Assembly: GCF_905220975.1 (NCBI RefSeq)
Contig: NZ_CAJNBK010000010.1
Span: 124,001 to 188,000 of the forward strand
DNA from: Paraburkholderia haematera
GTDB taxonomy: Bacteria > Pseudomonadota > Gammaproteobacteria > Burkholderiales > Burkholderiaceae
Direction: 5' to 3'
DNA: 64,000 nucleotides
Under the pieces are notes generated by a model that made no database searches, had not been told where the DNA came from, and saw only the letters and a program-made list of their open reading frames with translations. This document shows, one piece after another, positions 7,584 to 16,431 of the stretch (position 1 is its first letter; each line of letters begins with the position of its first letter). Made by a program: the position numbers and the translations under genes.

Positions 7584-9686
7584 TTAACCGTGCGCCCCGA
7601 TCAGATTCACCACCTTGATATTGCGCGTATCCGGCACTTCCGCGTACGACAGCACCTTCAGCTGCGGCAGGCTGCGGCGCAAAAAGCGCGCGAGCATCGG
7701 CCGTAACGCATGCTGTACCAGCAGCACCGGCGCGAGCCCAAGGTTCTGCTGACGCGTCATCGCCTTCTGCGTTTCGTTCATCAACGTATGCGCGAGGCCC
7801 GGTTCGAGGCCCGGATTGGCGCCGGTGGAAAGCGCCTGCGACAACACCCGCTCCAGATTCGAGTCGAGGCCCATCACCTGCATGTCGCCCACGCCCGGGA
7901 ACCACTGCTGCGTAATCGCGCGGCCGAGCGCGAGGCGCACGGCGGCGGTGAGATCGTGCGCGTCGGTGATCTTCGGCGTGTGTTCGGACAGGGCTTCGAG
8001 AATCGTGCGCATGTCGCGGATCGGCACACCTTCTTCCAGCAGGTTTTGCAGCACCTTTTGCAGCGTGGTGAGCGGCAGAGACTTCGGCACCAGATCGTCG
8101 ACCAGCGACGGCGTGTCCTTCTGCATGCGCTCCAGCAGCGACTGTACTTCACGGCGCCCGAGCAGTTCGGACGCATGCGTGACCACCAGATGATTCAGGT
8201 GCGTGGCCACCACCGTGCTCGAATCGACCACCGTGTAGCCATACACCTGCGCCTGCTCGCGCAGATTCGTATCGATCCAGATCGCCGGCAAGCCGAACGC
8301 CGGATCTTGCGTCGGCGTGCCCGGCAGCGCGGCGGACACCTGCCCCGGATTGATCGCCAGCCACTGCCCTGGATAGGCTTCGCCGACGCCCACCTCGACG
8401 CCCTTGAGCGCGATCCGGTAGCCGTTCGGCCGCAATTCGAGGTTGTCGCGGATATGGATCACCGGCGGCAGGAAGCCGATTTCCTGCGCGAACTTTTTGC
8501 GGATGCTCTTGATCCGCTTGAGCAGCTCGCCGTCCGAGTTCTTGTCGACGAGCGGAATCAGCCGGTAGCCCACTTCGAGACCGAGCGTGTCGATCATCGT
8601 CACGTCGTCCCAGCTGGCCTCGGTGTTTTCCGTGGGAGCCAGCGCGGCCGGCGCGACGTCGACGAGCGCCGTGGTGTTCTTGCGTTCCTCGGCGCGCTTT
8701 TTCATCGTGCGGCCGAGTTGAATCAAGCCTCCGCCGAGAATCAGAAACGCGAAGTGCGGCATGCCGGGAATCAGGCCCATCAATACCAGAATGACGCCGG
8801 TGATCATCAGCACGCGCGGATTCGTGAAGAGCTGGCCGGTCAACTGCGTGCCGATGTCTTCATTCGTCGCGACGCGCGAGACGATCACACCGGCCGCCGT
8901 CGAAATCACGAGCGACGGGATCTGCGCGACAAGGCCGTCACCGATGGTCAGCAGCGTATACGTCTTGCCGGCGGACGCGAAGTCCATGCCGTGCTGCACC
9001 ATCCCGACGATCAGCCCACCAAGGATGTTGATCACCATGATCAGCAAACCGGCGACCGCATCGCCGCGCACGAACTTGCTGGCGCCGTCCATGGAACCGT
9101 AGAACTCGGCCTCCTGGGAGACTTCCAGGCGGCGCTTGCGGGCCTGATCTTCGTTGATGAGGCCGGCGTTCAGGTCGGCGTCGATCGCCATCTGCTTGCC
9201 GGGCATCGCATCGAGCGTGAAGCGCGCGGACACTTCCGCGATCCGCCCCGCACCCTTGGTGATCACCATGAAGTTGATGACCATCAAAATGACAAAGACG
9301 ACGATACCGACCGCGAAGTTGCCGCCCACCAGGAAGTGGCCGAACGACTCGATCACCTGGCCCGCCGCATCCGGGCCGGTGTGGCCTTCGAGCAGCACGA
9401 TCCGGGTGGACGCCACGTTCAGCGACAGGCGCAGCAAGGTCGAGAACAGCAGTACGCTCGGGAAAGCGGCGAAGTCGAGCGGTTTCATCGTGTACATGCT
9501 GACGAGCAGCACCATCACGGAAAGCGCGATATTGAAGGTGAACAGCAGATCCAGCAAAAACGGCGGCAACGGCAGAATCATCATGCCGAGGATCATGCAG
9601 ATCAGCACCGGCCCGGCGAGGGCGCGCAAATTGGTGCCGCTCAAGGCATCCGGCCGTCGGGACAGGAATCCGGCGCGAGCGTTCAT
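7584..9686 (-). CDS. flhA: FlhA, flagellar type III export gate
   Basis: Inner-membrane export gate of the flagellar type III secretion system; its cytoplasmic domain docks chaperone-substrate complexes. The 700-residue product has about eight hydrophobic segments in the first 330 residues. The FHIPEP-type loop VSARFTLDAMPGKQMAIDADLNAG is present with its conserved Asp and Glu residues. The C-terminal cytoplasmic domain carries the VIHIRDNLELRPN region. The start ATG overlaps the flhB stop by 4 bases, so the two are translationally coupled. Confidence 0.97.
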   Translation of the reverse strand: MNARAGFLSRRPDALSGTNLRALAGPVLICMILGMMILPLPPFLLDLLFTFNIALSVMVLLVSMYTMKPLDFAAFPSVLLFSTLLRLSLNVASTRIVLLEGHTGPDAAGQVIESFGHFLVGGNFAVGIVVFVILMVINFMVITKGAGRIAEVSARFTLDAMPGKQMAIDADLNAGLINEDQARKRRLEVSQEAEFYGSMDGASKFVRGDAVAGLLIMVINILGGLIVGMVQHGMDFASAGKTYTLLTIGDGLVAQIPSLVISTAAGVIVSRVATNEDIGTQLTGQLFTNPRVLMITGVILVLMGLIPGMPHFAFLILGGGLIQLGRTMKKRAEERKNTTALVDVAPAALAPTENTEASWDDVTMIDTLGLEVGYRLIPLVDKNSDGELLKRIKSIRKKFAQEIGFLPPVIHIRDNLELRPNGYRIALKGVEVGVGEAYPGQWLAINPGQVSAALPGTPTQDPAFGLPAIWIDTNLREQAQVYGYTVVDSSTVVATHLNHLVVTHASELLGRREVQSLLERMQKDTPSLVDDLVPKSLPLTTLQKVLQNLLEEGVPIRDMRTILEALSEHTPKITDAHDLTAAVRLALGRAITQQWFPGVGDMQVMGLDSNLERVLSQALSTGANPGLEPGLAHTLMNETQKAMTRQQNLGLAPVLLVQHALRPMLARFLRRSLPQLKVLSYAEVPDTRNIKVVNLIGAHG

Positions 9687-10894
9687 GCGGAGGCTCCTGA
9701 GGCGTCTTCGTTAGCGTTATTAAGTGTGTCGGCGGCTTCCTGCTCGGCTTCATCGTCCGGCACGCCACCCTTGTCGAGGTCCGCGGGCACGTCGAACTCG
9801 GAAGGTGCGACCGGCGCGACGCCGCCTTCGGTGTTGAAGCGCCGCAATTGATACACCCACGCGAGCACCTCGGCGACCGCGCCATACAGCGGGCCGGGAA
9901 TTTCACGGTTCAGTTCGACGTTGTGATACAGCGCCCGCGCGAGCGGCGGTGCTTCCAGCAGCGGCACGTTGTTTTCCGCGGCGATTTCGCGAATCCGCGC
10001 CGCCACCAGATTCACGCCCTTGGCGACCACCTTCGGCGCGCGCATCTTGCCGTCGGTGTACTGCAGCGCGACCGCGAAGTGCGTCGGGTTGGTGACCACC
10101 ACGTCGGCCTTCGGCACCTGGGTCATCATGCGGCGGCGGGCAATGGCGCGCTGCTGCTGGCGAATCCGGCCTTTGACGTGCGGATCGCCTTCGCTTTCGC
10201 GGTGTTCGCGCTTCACTTCTTCCTTCGTCATGCGCAGTTTCTTGTGGAACTGCCAGAGTTGATACGGCACGTCGAGCGCGGCCACGACGAACATGCCCGC
10301 TACCGTCATCCCGCAGCACACCGCGATCAGATGCATGGTGTTGGCGAGCGCCAGATGCACCGGCTGGGTCGCCAGCGCGAGAATTTCCTCGCGTCGATTC
10401 CAGATCGCCGTACCGCCGATACCGCCCACCACGAGCGTCTTAACGAGCGACAGGCCGAGTTGGACCGGCCCGTTGATCGAGAATATCTTGCCAAGTCCTG
10501 CGATCGGATTGAGCCGGTTGAACTTGGGCTCGAGTCCTTTCGACGAAAACTGCCAGCCGCCCAGCGCCATGGGTGCGAGCAAGGCAGCCGCGCCGGTAAA
10601 GGCCAGAATCGGCAGCAGCGCAGACAGGCCTTCGCGGCCCGCGGCGCCCGCGCCGATCAGCATGCGGCGGGTTTCGAACACCGTGGCATGGTCGAACGTA
10701 AAGGCCGCGTGCAGCATGGCCTGCAGATGCTCGCCGATGCTGCTGGACATGCTCCATACGCCGAAAAATCCCGCTGCCAGCAGGGCAAACGTCGACAGCT
10801 CCCGCGAACGCACGATCTGCCCTTCCTCGCGCGCCTTCTGCAGGCGCCGGGGGGTGGCTGATTCGGTTTTTTCGAGGTCGCTATCCTCTGCCAC
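9683..10894 (-). CDS. flhB: FlhB, export switch protein
   Basis: Membrane protein that switches export from rod/hook to filament substrates after self-cleavage. I start at GTG 10894 (residues VAEDSDLEKTESATPRR...) with a GGAGAG box; the frame runs further upstream without a better start. The 403-residue product has four hydrophobic segments and the autocleavage site in VVVTNPTHFAVALQY (near residue 265). After the usual end it carries about 45 extra acidic, Asn/Asp/Glu-rich residues. It precedes and overlaps flhA, the standard order. Confidence 0.95.
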   Translation of the reverse strand: MAEDSDLEKTESATPRRLQKAREEGQIVRSRELSTFALLAAGFFGVWSMSSSIGEHLQAMLHAAFTFDHATVFETRRMLIGAGAAGREGLSALLPILAFTGAAALLAPMALGGWQFSSKGLEPKFNRLNPIAGLGKIFSINGPVQLGLSLVKTLVVGGIGGTAIWNRREEILALATQPVHLALANTMHLIAVCCGMTVAGMFVVAALDVPYQLWQFHKKLRMTKEEVKREHRESEGDPHVKGRIRQQQRAIARRRMMTQVPKADVVVTNPTHFAVALQYTDGKMRAPKVVAKGVNLVAARIREIAAENNVPLLEAPPLARALYHNVELNREIPGPLYGAVAEVLAWVYQLRRFNTEGGVAPVAPSEFDVPADLDKGGVPDDEAEQEAADTLNNANEDASGASA

Positions 10895-11151
10895 AAACGC
10901 TCTCCAGTCGGCTGAGGCACGGCGCCTCTTTCCAGTGAGAGGGATTATTCCCGCTCGACGCAAGCACCGATCGGCGGATAAGGGCGGAGAAAGGGGGGTA
11001 TTTCGAGAGATGGAGCAGCCGGCAAAGTGCCCGGCGGGGCTTGCTGGCGGGACCGGGAAGGACGCTCGGAAAGGTCCTGCTTCGGCCGAGGGTGGTGGGT
11101 GGCCGAAGGACTACCGGCCAAGGGTGCCCGGCTGCGCGCGTGCTATGACCG

Positions 11152-11185
11152 CCGGACACCCGCGCGGTTTCGCGCGGGTGTCCGG
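11152..11185 (-). terminator. Long perfect hairpin after the DUF3443 gene
   Basis: CCGGACACCCGCGCG (11152-11166), loop GTTT, CGCGCGGGTGTCCGG (11171-11185): a perfect 15-bp stem 42 bases past the DUF3443 stop. There is no T-run on either side, so termination is plausible but not certain. The rest of the 332-base gap to flhB holds GGGATTATTCCC near 10941 and no ORF of note. Confidence 0.5.
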
Positions 11186-11226
11186 CCGGTTCTTACGCTG
11201 TCACCATGCGGCCGGAGCCCGGCGCC

Positions 11227-12528
11227 TCAGAAGCCGACGTAAGGCGACTGACCGCCGTTCGCCGTCTGATCGAAGCCGTAATACATGTACCGGCCATAAA
11301 AGAACGGCAAACCAAGATCGAAGCTGCCGCCGCTGCCGATCTGCCCAGCCAGATCGTTGAACGCATAGTTGCTGCTGTTGCCGAACAGCGTGGCCGCACT
11401 CAGGATGCCGATGTTGACGCTGGCTTTCGTGCTATTCGCGCCGGCCAGGGTAATCGACTTGGTCTGCGCGGACGACGGGCAATAGAACCCGGCGTAATTA
11501 CTGGGGCACAGCGTGAGCGAGCTATCCGAGAAGAAGTACGCGTTCGAACCCGAATCGAAGAACGCCTGCACGGTCGTGCCGTTATAGACGCTGTTGTTCA
11601 TGTCGCCGAAGGAATCGGTGGCGAAAGTCTGCGCGGCTGCCAGCGCATTGTTCGACTGCGTGCCGATCCCGAATACCAGCGTGCCGGTGGCCGATGACGC
11701 GCCGGTATTCGACACCGGCGGCATCTGCACGATCACGCCGTTGTTGTCGGTCCGGAAGTTGGCGGCGGGATTGGCGACCTGCTGGTTGATCGGCACTGCG
11801 GTACGGGCGCAGGAGGTGCCGTTCGGACACGCGAAATAATTGCTGTAGGTGGCGGCGGTTGACGGGTTCGAGCAGGTTGTGCCGCAATCGGTGGGCGCCG
11901 TGCCGATACCGAGAATGCCGTTGGCGCCGAGGTCGCTGGCGGTGTTTTCCGCCGCACCGCTGCCGCAACCGGTCGGGACGGAACTCGACGCCTTGTCGCC
12001 GATGATCTGTATCGGAATGGCCCCGGTCGTCGTCTCGCCGCCAATCTGCACGGTCGCGGTGCGCACCGTGCCCCACGTGAAGCCGTCGGCGAAGTTCGCG
12101 CATTCGGCGAGTTGCGCGCCGCTGGCGAGCGTACTGACCGGCAACACACTGAGCAGCGATGAATTCACCACCGAACTGACCAGACGCAGCCCGAACGAAC
12201 CGGTATCGACCTGGATGTTGTTGATGGTCTGACAATTGGATGTCGTGCCCGGCGGGCACACGGTCACGCTAACCGTCGGAATATTGATCACGCCTTTCAC
12301 GCCCACGCCGACCGTGATCGGCACGGTGTTCGCCGCCGCGTTGGGGTTGATCGGCTGCTGGGTCGGGCTGGCCGGCAGCGAGCCGCCGTTCAGCGAGTCC
12401 GACGAATTGCTACTGGAACTGCCGCCGCCACCGCCGCATGCGGCCACGAGCGACACCAAGGCCACGGCCACGACGGCCTGCATCCAGCCCCTGAACTTCC
12501 CAGCAATATAACTTTGCATGGTTCGCAT
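11227..12528 (-). CDS. DUF3443 lipoprotein with pepsin-like motifs
   Basis: Exported lipoprotein of 433 residues: signal segment with lipobox LVAAC (Cys31), then a Gly/Ser-rich spacer. I recognise the DUF3443 type, whose function is not established. I see two aspartic-protease-like signatures, VDTGS (residues 107-111) and FFDSGS (323-328). Between them are GILGIG (204-209) and GTLVFGIG (282-289), the order found in the two lobes of pepsin-like enzymes. Cys-rich stretches (CPPGTTSNC, CGTTCSNPS, CPNGTSC) suggest disulfides. It starts 15 bases after the DUF2844 gene, so the two form an operon inserted between cheZ and flhB. Confidence 0.8.
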   Translation of the reverse strand: MRTMQSYIAGKFRGWMQAVVAVALVSLVAACGGGGGSSSSNSSDSLNGGSLPASPTQQPINPNAAANTVPITVGVGVKGVINIPTVSVTVCPPGTTSNCQTINNIQVDTGSFGLRLVSSVVNSSLLSVLPVSTLASGAQLAECANFADGFTWGTVRTATVQIGGETTTGAIPIQIIGDKASSSVPTGCGSGAAENTASDLGANGILGIGTAPTDCGTTCSNPSTAATYSNYFACPNGTSCARTAVPINQQVANPAANFRTDNNGVIVQMPPVSNTGASSATGTLVFGIGTQSNNALAAAQTFATDSFGDMNNSVYNGTTVQAFFDSGSNAYFFSDSSLTLCPSNYAGFYCPSSAQTKSITLAGANSTKASVNIGILSAATLFGNSSNYAFNDLAGQIGSGGSFDLGLPFFYGRYMYYGFDQTANGGQSPYVGF

Positions 12529-12543
12529 CGTTCGTCCTCGCCC

Positions 12544-13095
12544 TTACTGGATGTCGGAACCGCTGACGCCGGCGGGCAACGCCAGCGGCAACCAGGCCTG
12601 ACCATTGAACGCGCCCATGTGGCCGCCGGAACGGACCACGAGGCTGCTCTGGTCGACCGCAACGGGGCCACGAGCGCCTCCGCGTACCGCTCGCACAGCC
12701 TTGACGCCGGCGACGTACTGCGGGAAATAGCTGCCGAGCAGATCGTTGAGATCCGGCATTTGCGGACCGCGCCACGCGATGCCGAAGACCGAACCGTCCG
12801 CGGCAAGGTATTCGCGCACCACGGTGCCGTTGCCGAGGGTGGTTTCACGCACGGTGTAAGACGCGGAAGCCGAGGTGGAAGAGGTGGAAGAGGCCGCGCT
12901 GGATGCGGAACGCATCACGCTTTGAGCCGCCGTTGCCGAACCGGTGCCGGGCTGCACGGTGCGGGAAGAAACCGACGCATCCGCCGGAGGCGTCATGGGG
13001 GCACCGCCCAGGCCCGCATAGGCGGACTGCACGGCAGACAACGAGGGTAATGCTAGCGCCATAACGAACCCGGCGCGGCGTACACGACTCCACAT
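12544..13095 (-). CDS. DUF2844 exported protein
   Basis: Predicted exported protein of 183 residues with an N-terminal signal peptide ending near residue 27 (AYA-GLGG). Next comes a Ser/Ala/Thr-rich region and a core beginning YTVRETTLGNGTVVREYLAADG and continuing FGIAWRGPQMPDL, which I recognise as the DUF2844 pattern. No enzymatic motif is visible. It is the first gene of a two-gene unit with the DUF3443 lipoprotein and sits inside the chemotaxis/flagellar run. Family pairing is known from Burkholderiaceae; its function is not. Confidence 0.8.
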   Translation of the reverse strand: MWSRVRRAGFVMALALPSLSAVQSAYAGLGGAPMTPPADASVSSRTVQPGTGSATAAQSVMRSASSAASSTSSTSASASYTVRETTLGNGTVVREYLAADGSVFGIAWRGPQMPDLNDLLGSYFPQYVAGVKAVRAVRGGARGPVAVDQSSLVVRSGGHMGAFNGQAWLPLALPAGVSGSDIQ

Positions 13096-13331
13096 AACAA
13101 TGCTCCTCCCGAGCTACTGCTGCTCGGCTCGCACCGCGCGAACCGGCCGCATGTATGCAGATCATACGGCACCGCTGCGATCGCACTCTGAAGCGATGCC
13201 TCACCGTGCCACCGGCCGATGACAGTTTCTCATCAGAAAGCGGTGCCGCTGCTTGAGTTCGTAGTATGCCTGTGGTTTGTGTCGGCAGACAGCAGGCGCA
13301 CGCGGGTGCGCGGCTTGCCGTCCATTACCGG

Positions 13332-13369
13332 TCCGGCGGCCGGCGATCCGGCGGTCCGGCGATCCGGCG
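13332..13369. repeat. Short TCCGGCG repeats in the cheZ-DUF2844 gap
   Basis: Four copies of TCCGGCG begin at 13332, 13347, 13355 and 13363; the last three have an 8-base period. The surrounding gap (13096-13394, ~300 bases) has no ORF I can support and presumably holds the promoter of the DUF2844-DUF3443 pair. Confidence 0.5.
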
Positions 13370-13394
13370 CACGCCCTTGCGGGCGGCCGCCAGG

Positions 13395-14105
13395 TCAGAA
13401 GCCGAGGCTCGCCAGCAGATCGTCGACCTGCGACTGGTCCTGCACCACGTCCGTCTTGCCTTCCGGATTGATCTGCGGGCCATTCAACAGATGTTCCGGG
13501 CTGCCGGTGGACGATGGCTCAGCCGCCAGTGCCGCCGCGTTCGCCGCGAACTGCTCGCGCCGCTCGAGCGCGATGTTTTCGACCAGCACGCCGAGCAGTT
13601 GCTGCTCGATCAGGTACACGACATCCGTGATCTTCTTGATGACCTGGCCGGTCAGATCCTGGAAGTCCTGCGCCAGCATGATCTCCATGAGCTGCGCGTT
13701 GGTCGCGCCGGTGGCTTCGGGCAAGCCGTGCAGGAAAGTGCGCGTGTCCTTGATCACCGCGCGCACTTCGTCGCGCTCGATCGGCGCTTCGTACCACTTT
13801 TCCCAGCGCGCATCGAGCTCTGCCGCGTCCTGCTGTAATTGCGTCTGGATCGGCTTCGCGATGTCGATCGCCGACAGGACGCGCTCGGCGGCCTGCTCGG
13901 TCATGTTCGCGATGTACTTCAGACGGTCGCGAGCGTCGGGCACGGCTTCCGCCGCACGCTCGACATGCTTGTCGAGCCCGAGCTCGCGCATCGAGTCGCG
14001 CAGCGTGCGCGTCAGGTGTCCAATGCGAGCCAGAATGCGGTCGGACGCGAAGTCGCCGTTTTCATTGGCCGCGTCGACGCCTTGCGCGTTGGTCGGCAGA
14101 TTCAC
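13395..14105 (-). CDS. cheZ: CheZ, CheY-P phosphatase
   Basis: Dephosphorylates CheY-P to end motor signals. I start at GTG 14105 (VNLPTNAQG...), just after the cheY stop and behind GGGAG. The product has 236 residues. A long helical hairpin region includes ML.QDFQDLTGQVIKKI (about residues 140-160), with the conserved Asp/Gln pair that acts on CheY-P. The C-terminal VDDLLASLGF is the usual CheY-tethering peptide. Confidence 0.95.
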   Translation of the reverse strand: MNLPTNAQGVDAANENGDFASDRILARIGHLTRTLRDSMRELGLDKHVERAAEAVPDARDRLKYIANMTEQAAERVLSAIDIAKPIQTQLQQDAAELDARWEKWYEAPIERDEVRAVIKDTRTFLHGLPEATGATNAQLMEIMLAQDFQDLTGQVIKKITDVVYLIEQQLLGVLVENIALERREQFAANAAALAAEPSSTGSPEHLLNGPQINPEGKTDVVQDQSQVDDLLASLGF

Positions 14106-14106
14106 A

Positions 14107-14502
14107 TCAGCTCCCGGCTTTCGCCATCTTCTCGATAATCTTGTTGAGCTTCTCGTCGAGCGTCGCGGCCGTGAACGGCTTGACGACATAACCGCTCGCG
14201 CCGGCTTGCGCCGCCGCGATGATGTTTTCCTTCTTCGACTCGGCCGTCACCATCAGCACCGGCAGATGCGTGAGGTTGGCGTCGGCGCGGATTTCCTTGA
14301 GCATGGCCAGACCGTCGAGGTTCGGCATGTTCCAGTCGGAGATCACGAAGTCGTACGTACCGCCGCGCAAACGCGAGAGGCCGGCCTGACCGTCTTCCGC
14401 CTCGTCGACGTTCGAGTAGCCGAGCTCTTTGAGCAGGTTGCGAACGATCCGGCGCATCGTCGGAAAGTCGTCAACCACCAGAATCTTCATTCCCTTATCC
14501 AT
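14107..14502 (-). CDS. cheY: CheY, chemotaxis response regulator
   Basis: Single receiver domain that, when phosphorylated by CheA, binds the flagellar switch. The 131-residue product has the acidic pair DD (11-12), phospho-acceptor Asp56 in VISDWNMP, Thr/Ala near MVTAESKK and the conserved Lys there. The start is the ATG behind AGGGAATGAA; a longer frame exists upstream without a good box. It lies 1 base before cheZ and 64 bases after cheB. Confidence 0.97.
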   Translation of the reverse strand: MDKGMKILVVDDFPTMRRIVRNLLKELGYSNVDEAEDGQAGLSRLRGGTYDFVISDWNMPNLDGLAMLKEIRADANLTHLPVLMVTAESKKENIIAAAQAGASGYVVKPFTAATLDEKLNKIIEKMAKAGS

Positions 14503-14566
14503 TTCATTCCCTTTGCTTGATCCACGATGCGGCGCATGACCGCCAGTTCGATCCACACGGCGCGCA

Positions 14567-15667
14567 TCATACTCTCTGTACGCGATCGCCCATTGACGAC
14601 AGACGCGCCATCACGCGACGGCTCATTTCCGGCAGTGACGCAATTTCGTCCGCGGCGCCAAGCGCAATGGCTTCGCGCGGCATGCCGAACACGATACAGC
14701 TCGCTTCGTCCTGCGCGAGGGTATACGCCCCCGCTTTTTTCATCTCCAGCAGCCCGGCGGCGCCATCACGCCCCATCCCGGTCAGAATCACGCCGACCGC
14801 GTTCTTGCCCGCGTGCTGCGCGGCCGAACGGAACAGCACATCGACCGACGGCCGATGCCGGTTCACCGGCGGTTCGTCGGACAAATGCGCAATATAGTTC
14901 GCGCCGCTGCGGGCCAGCAACAGGTGAGCGTGGCCAGGCGCGATATAAGCATGTCCCGGCAGCACGCGTTCGCCGTGCTCTGCCTCTTTAACGGTAATCC
15001 TGCACAAACCATTAAGGCGTTGTGCAAAAGATTTTGTGAAACCCGGCGGCATGTGCTGCGCGATCAGCACGGCAGGCGCATCCGGCGGCAGCGGCACGAG
15101 CACTTCGCGGATCGCTTCGGTGCCGCCCGTCGATGCGCCAACGATGATCAGCTTCTCCGTACTGAGCAGCGGATTGTTGAAAAGCGGCGCGGCAGCGGCG
15201 GCCGGCGCATGCGCGGCATGCGTGGCCGCGTGCTGCACCGGCGCGGCCTGACGCACCCGAGCGCGAGCCGCGGCGCGAATCTTGTCGGCAAGCTTTTCCG
15301 AGTAGTCGAGCATGCCGTCGCGAATGCCGACCTTCGGCTTGGTGACGAAGTCGACCGCGCCCAGTTCCAGCGCGCGCAGCGTGATTTCATTGCCGCGCTC
15401 GGTCAGCGACGACACCATCACGACCGGCATCGGCCGCAGACGCATCAGTTTCTCGAGGAAGTCGAGACCGTCCATGCGCGGCATTTCGACGTCGAGCGTC
15501 AGCACGTCCGGATTGTGCTGCTTGATGAGATCGCGCGCGACCAGCGGGTCGGGTGCGGTCGCCACGACCGTCATGTCCGGCTGGCCATTGATGATTTCCG
15601 TCATCAGGCTGCGGATCAGCGCCGAATCGTCGACGCACAGTACTTTGATTTTTTGCACAGCGCTCAC
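14567..15667 (-). CDS. cheB: CheB, receptor methylesterase
   Basis: Removes methyl groups from, and deamidates, chemoreceptors when phosphorylated by CheA. The 366-residue product has a receiver domain with Asp59 (LTLDVEMPRMDG), an Ala/His-rich linker (around residues 145-165), and a catalytic domain with the Ser in IIVGASTGGTEAI (about residue 180), His in IAQHMPPGFT and Asp in TGMGRDGAAG. It starts at GTG 15667, overlapping the cheD stop by 4 bases. Confidence 0.97.
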   Translation of the reverse strand: MSAVQKIKVLCVDDSALIRSLMTEIINGQPDMTVVATAPDPLVARDLIKQHNPDVLTLDVEMPRMDGLDFLEKLMRLRPMPVVMVSSLTERGNEITLRALELGAVDFVTKPKVGIRDGMLDYSEKLADKIRAAARARVRQAAPVQHAATHAAHAPAAAAAPLFNNPLLSTEKLIIVGASTGGTEAIREVLVPLPPDAPAVLIAQHMPPGFTKSFAQRLNGLCRITVKEAEHGERVLPGHAYIAPGHAHLLLARSGANYIAHLSDEPPVNRHRPSVDVLFRSAAQHAGKNAVGVILTGMGRDGAAGLLEMKKAGAYTLAQDEASCIVFGMPREAIALGAADEIASLPEMSRRVMARLSSMGDRVQRV

Positions 15668-16431
15668 GCCTCCTCTGTAGTTCTGGCGTTGTTTGTATTA
15701 ATCGGGCGCGGGCTTGCGCCGAACAGCTCGATGCGCGGCTTCGAGCTGCCTGCGCCCGCACCGCCTGCTGCACCGAACAGTTCGACCTTGGGCCGCGTGG
15801 GCGCCGGCGTCGCGAACAACTCGACCCGTTTGCGCGCCGCCGCGAGCCGCTCGGCGCGCGCTTCGGCGCTTTGCCGCATCAGCGCCTGTTCGCGCTCGGC
15901 CACGCCCGCTTCCTGCTGCAAGCGCAACTTCTTCACCATCACCTGGCCGGAACGCGGCATGAAGGCGACCTTGCGCGGATGATTGCCCTGCAAATCCTCT
16001 GCGACGATGCGGATCTTTTCGAGCGCCAGATAGCGGCGCACGAATTCCGAATTGCGGTCGCCGATGTTCATCGTCGTCATGCCAGCCAGCACGGCGCCGC
16101 CGCCGAACACCTTGGCTTCGAAACGTTCGCGCCGGCCGCCGGCCTTGATCAGCTCATTGATCAGCACTTCCATGGCGTACGCGCCGTAGCGCATCGAATC
16201 CGACGCGGGCTGGCCCGCGTCCGCGCCGTCGTCGGGCAGCATGAAGTGATTCATGCCGCCAATGCCGGCCGTGCGGTCCTGAATGCAGGCTGCAACACAC
16301 GAACCGAGCACAGTGACGAGCACCATGTCTTCGCTTGTCGTATAGAACTCGTTTGGCAACAACTTCACGCCGGGACGCTGGAAGTGGTTGTCGAAGTACA
16401 GATTGGAGGCGATCGGCAGGCTGCTGCTCAT
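15664..16431 (-). CDS. cheD: CheD, receptor glutamine deamidase
   Basis: Deamidates glutamines on chemoreceptors. In the 255-residue product the catalytic Cys lies in TVLGSCVAACIQD and the His in GIGGMNHFMLP, the two family hallmarks; KVFGGG follows. The C-terminal ~60 residues add an Ala/Arg-rich tail with three similar RxxVELFG motifs, longer than the common ~200-residue form. Its ATG overlaps the cheR stop by 4 bases, and cheB overlaps its own end, so cheR-cheD-cheB look translationally coupled. Confidence 0.95.
   Translation of the reverse strand: MSSSLPIASNLYFDNHFQRPGVKLLPNEFYTTSEDMVLVTVLGSCVAACIQDRTAGIGGMNHFMLPDDGADAGQPASDSMRYGAYAMEVLINELIKAGGRRERFEAKVFGGGAVLAGMTTMNIGDRNSEFVRRYLALEKIRIVAEDLQGNHPRKVAFMPRSGQVMVKKLRLQQEAGVAEREQALMRQSAEARAERLAAARKRVELFATPAPTRPKVELFGAAGGAGAGSSKPRIELFGASPRPINTNNARTTEEA

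Noticed and set aside
7710..9851. 713-codon rightward frame opposite flhA
   Set aside because: Composition (His, Arg, Gln, Asp) typical of an antisense shadow; flhA on the other strand has all family motifs.
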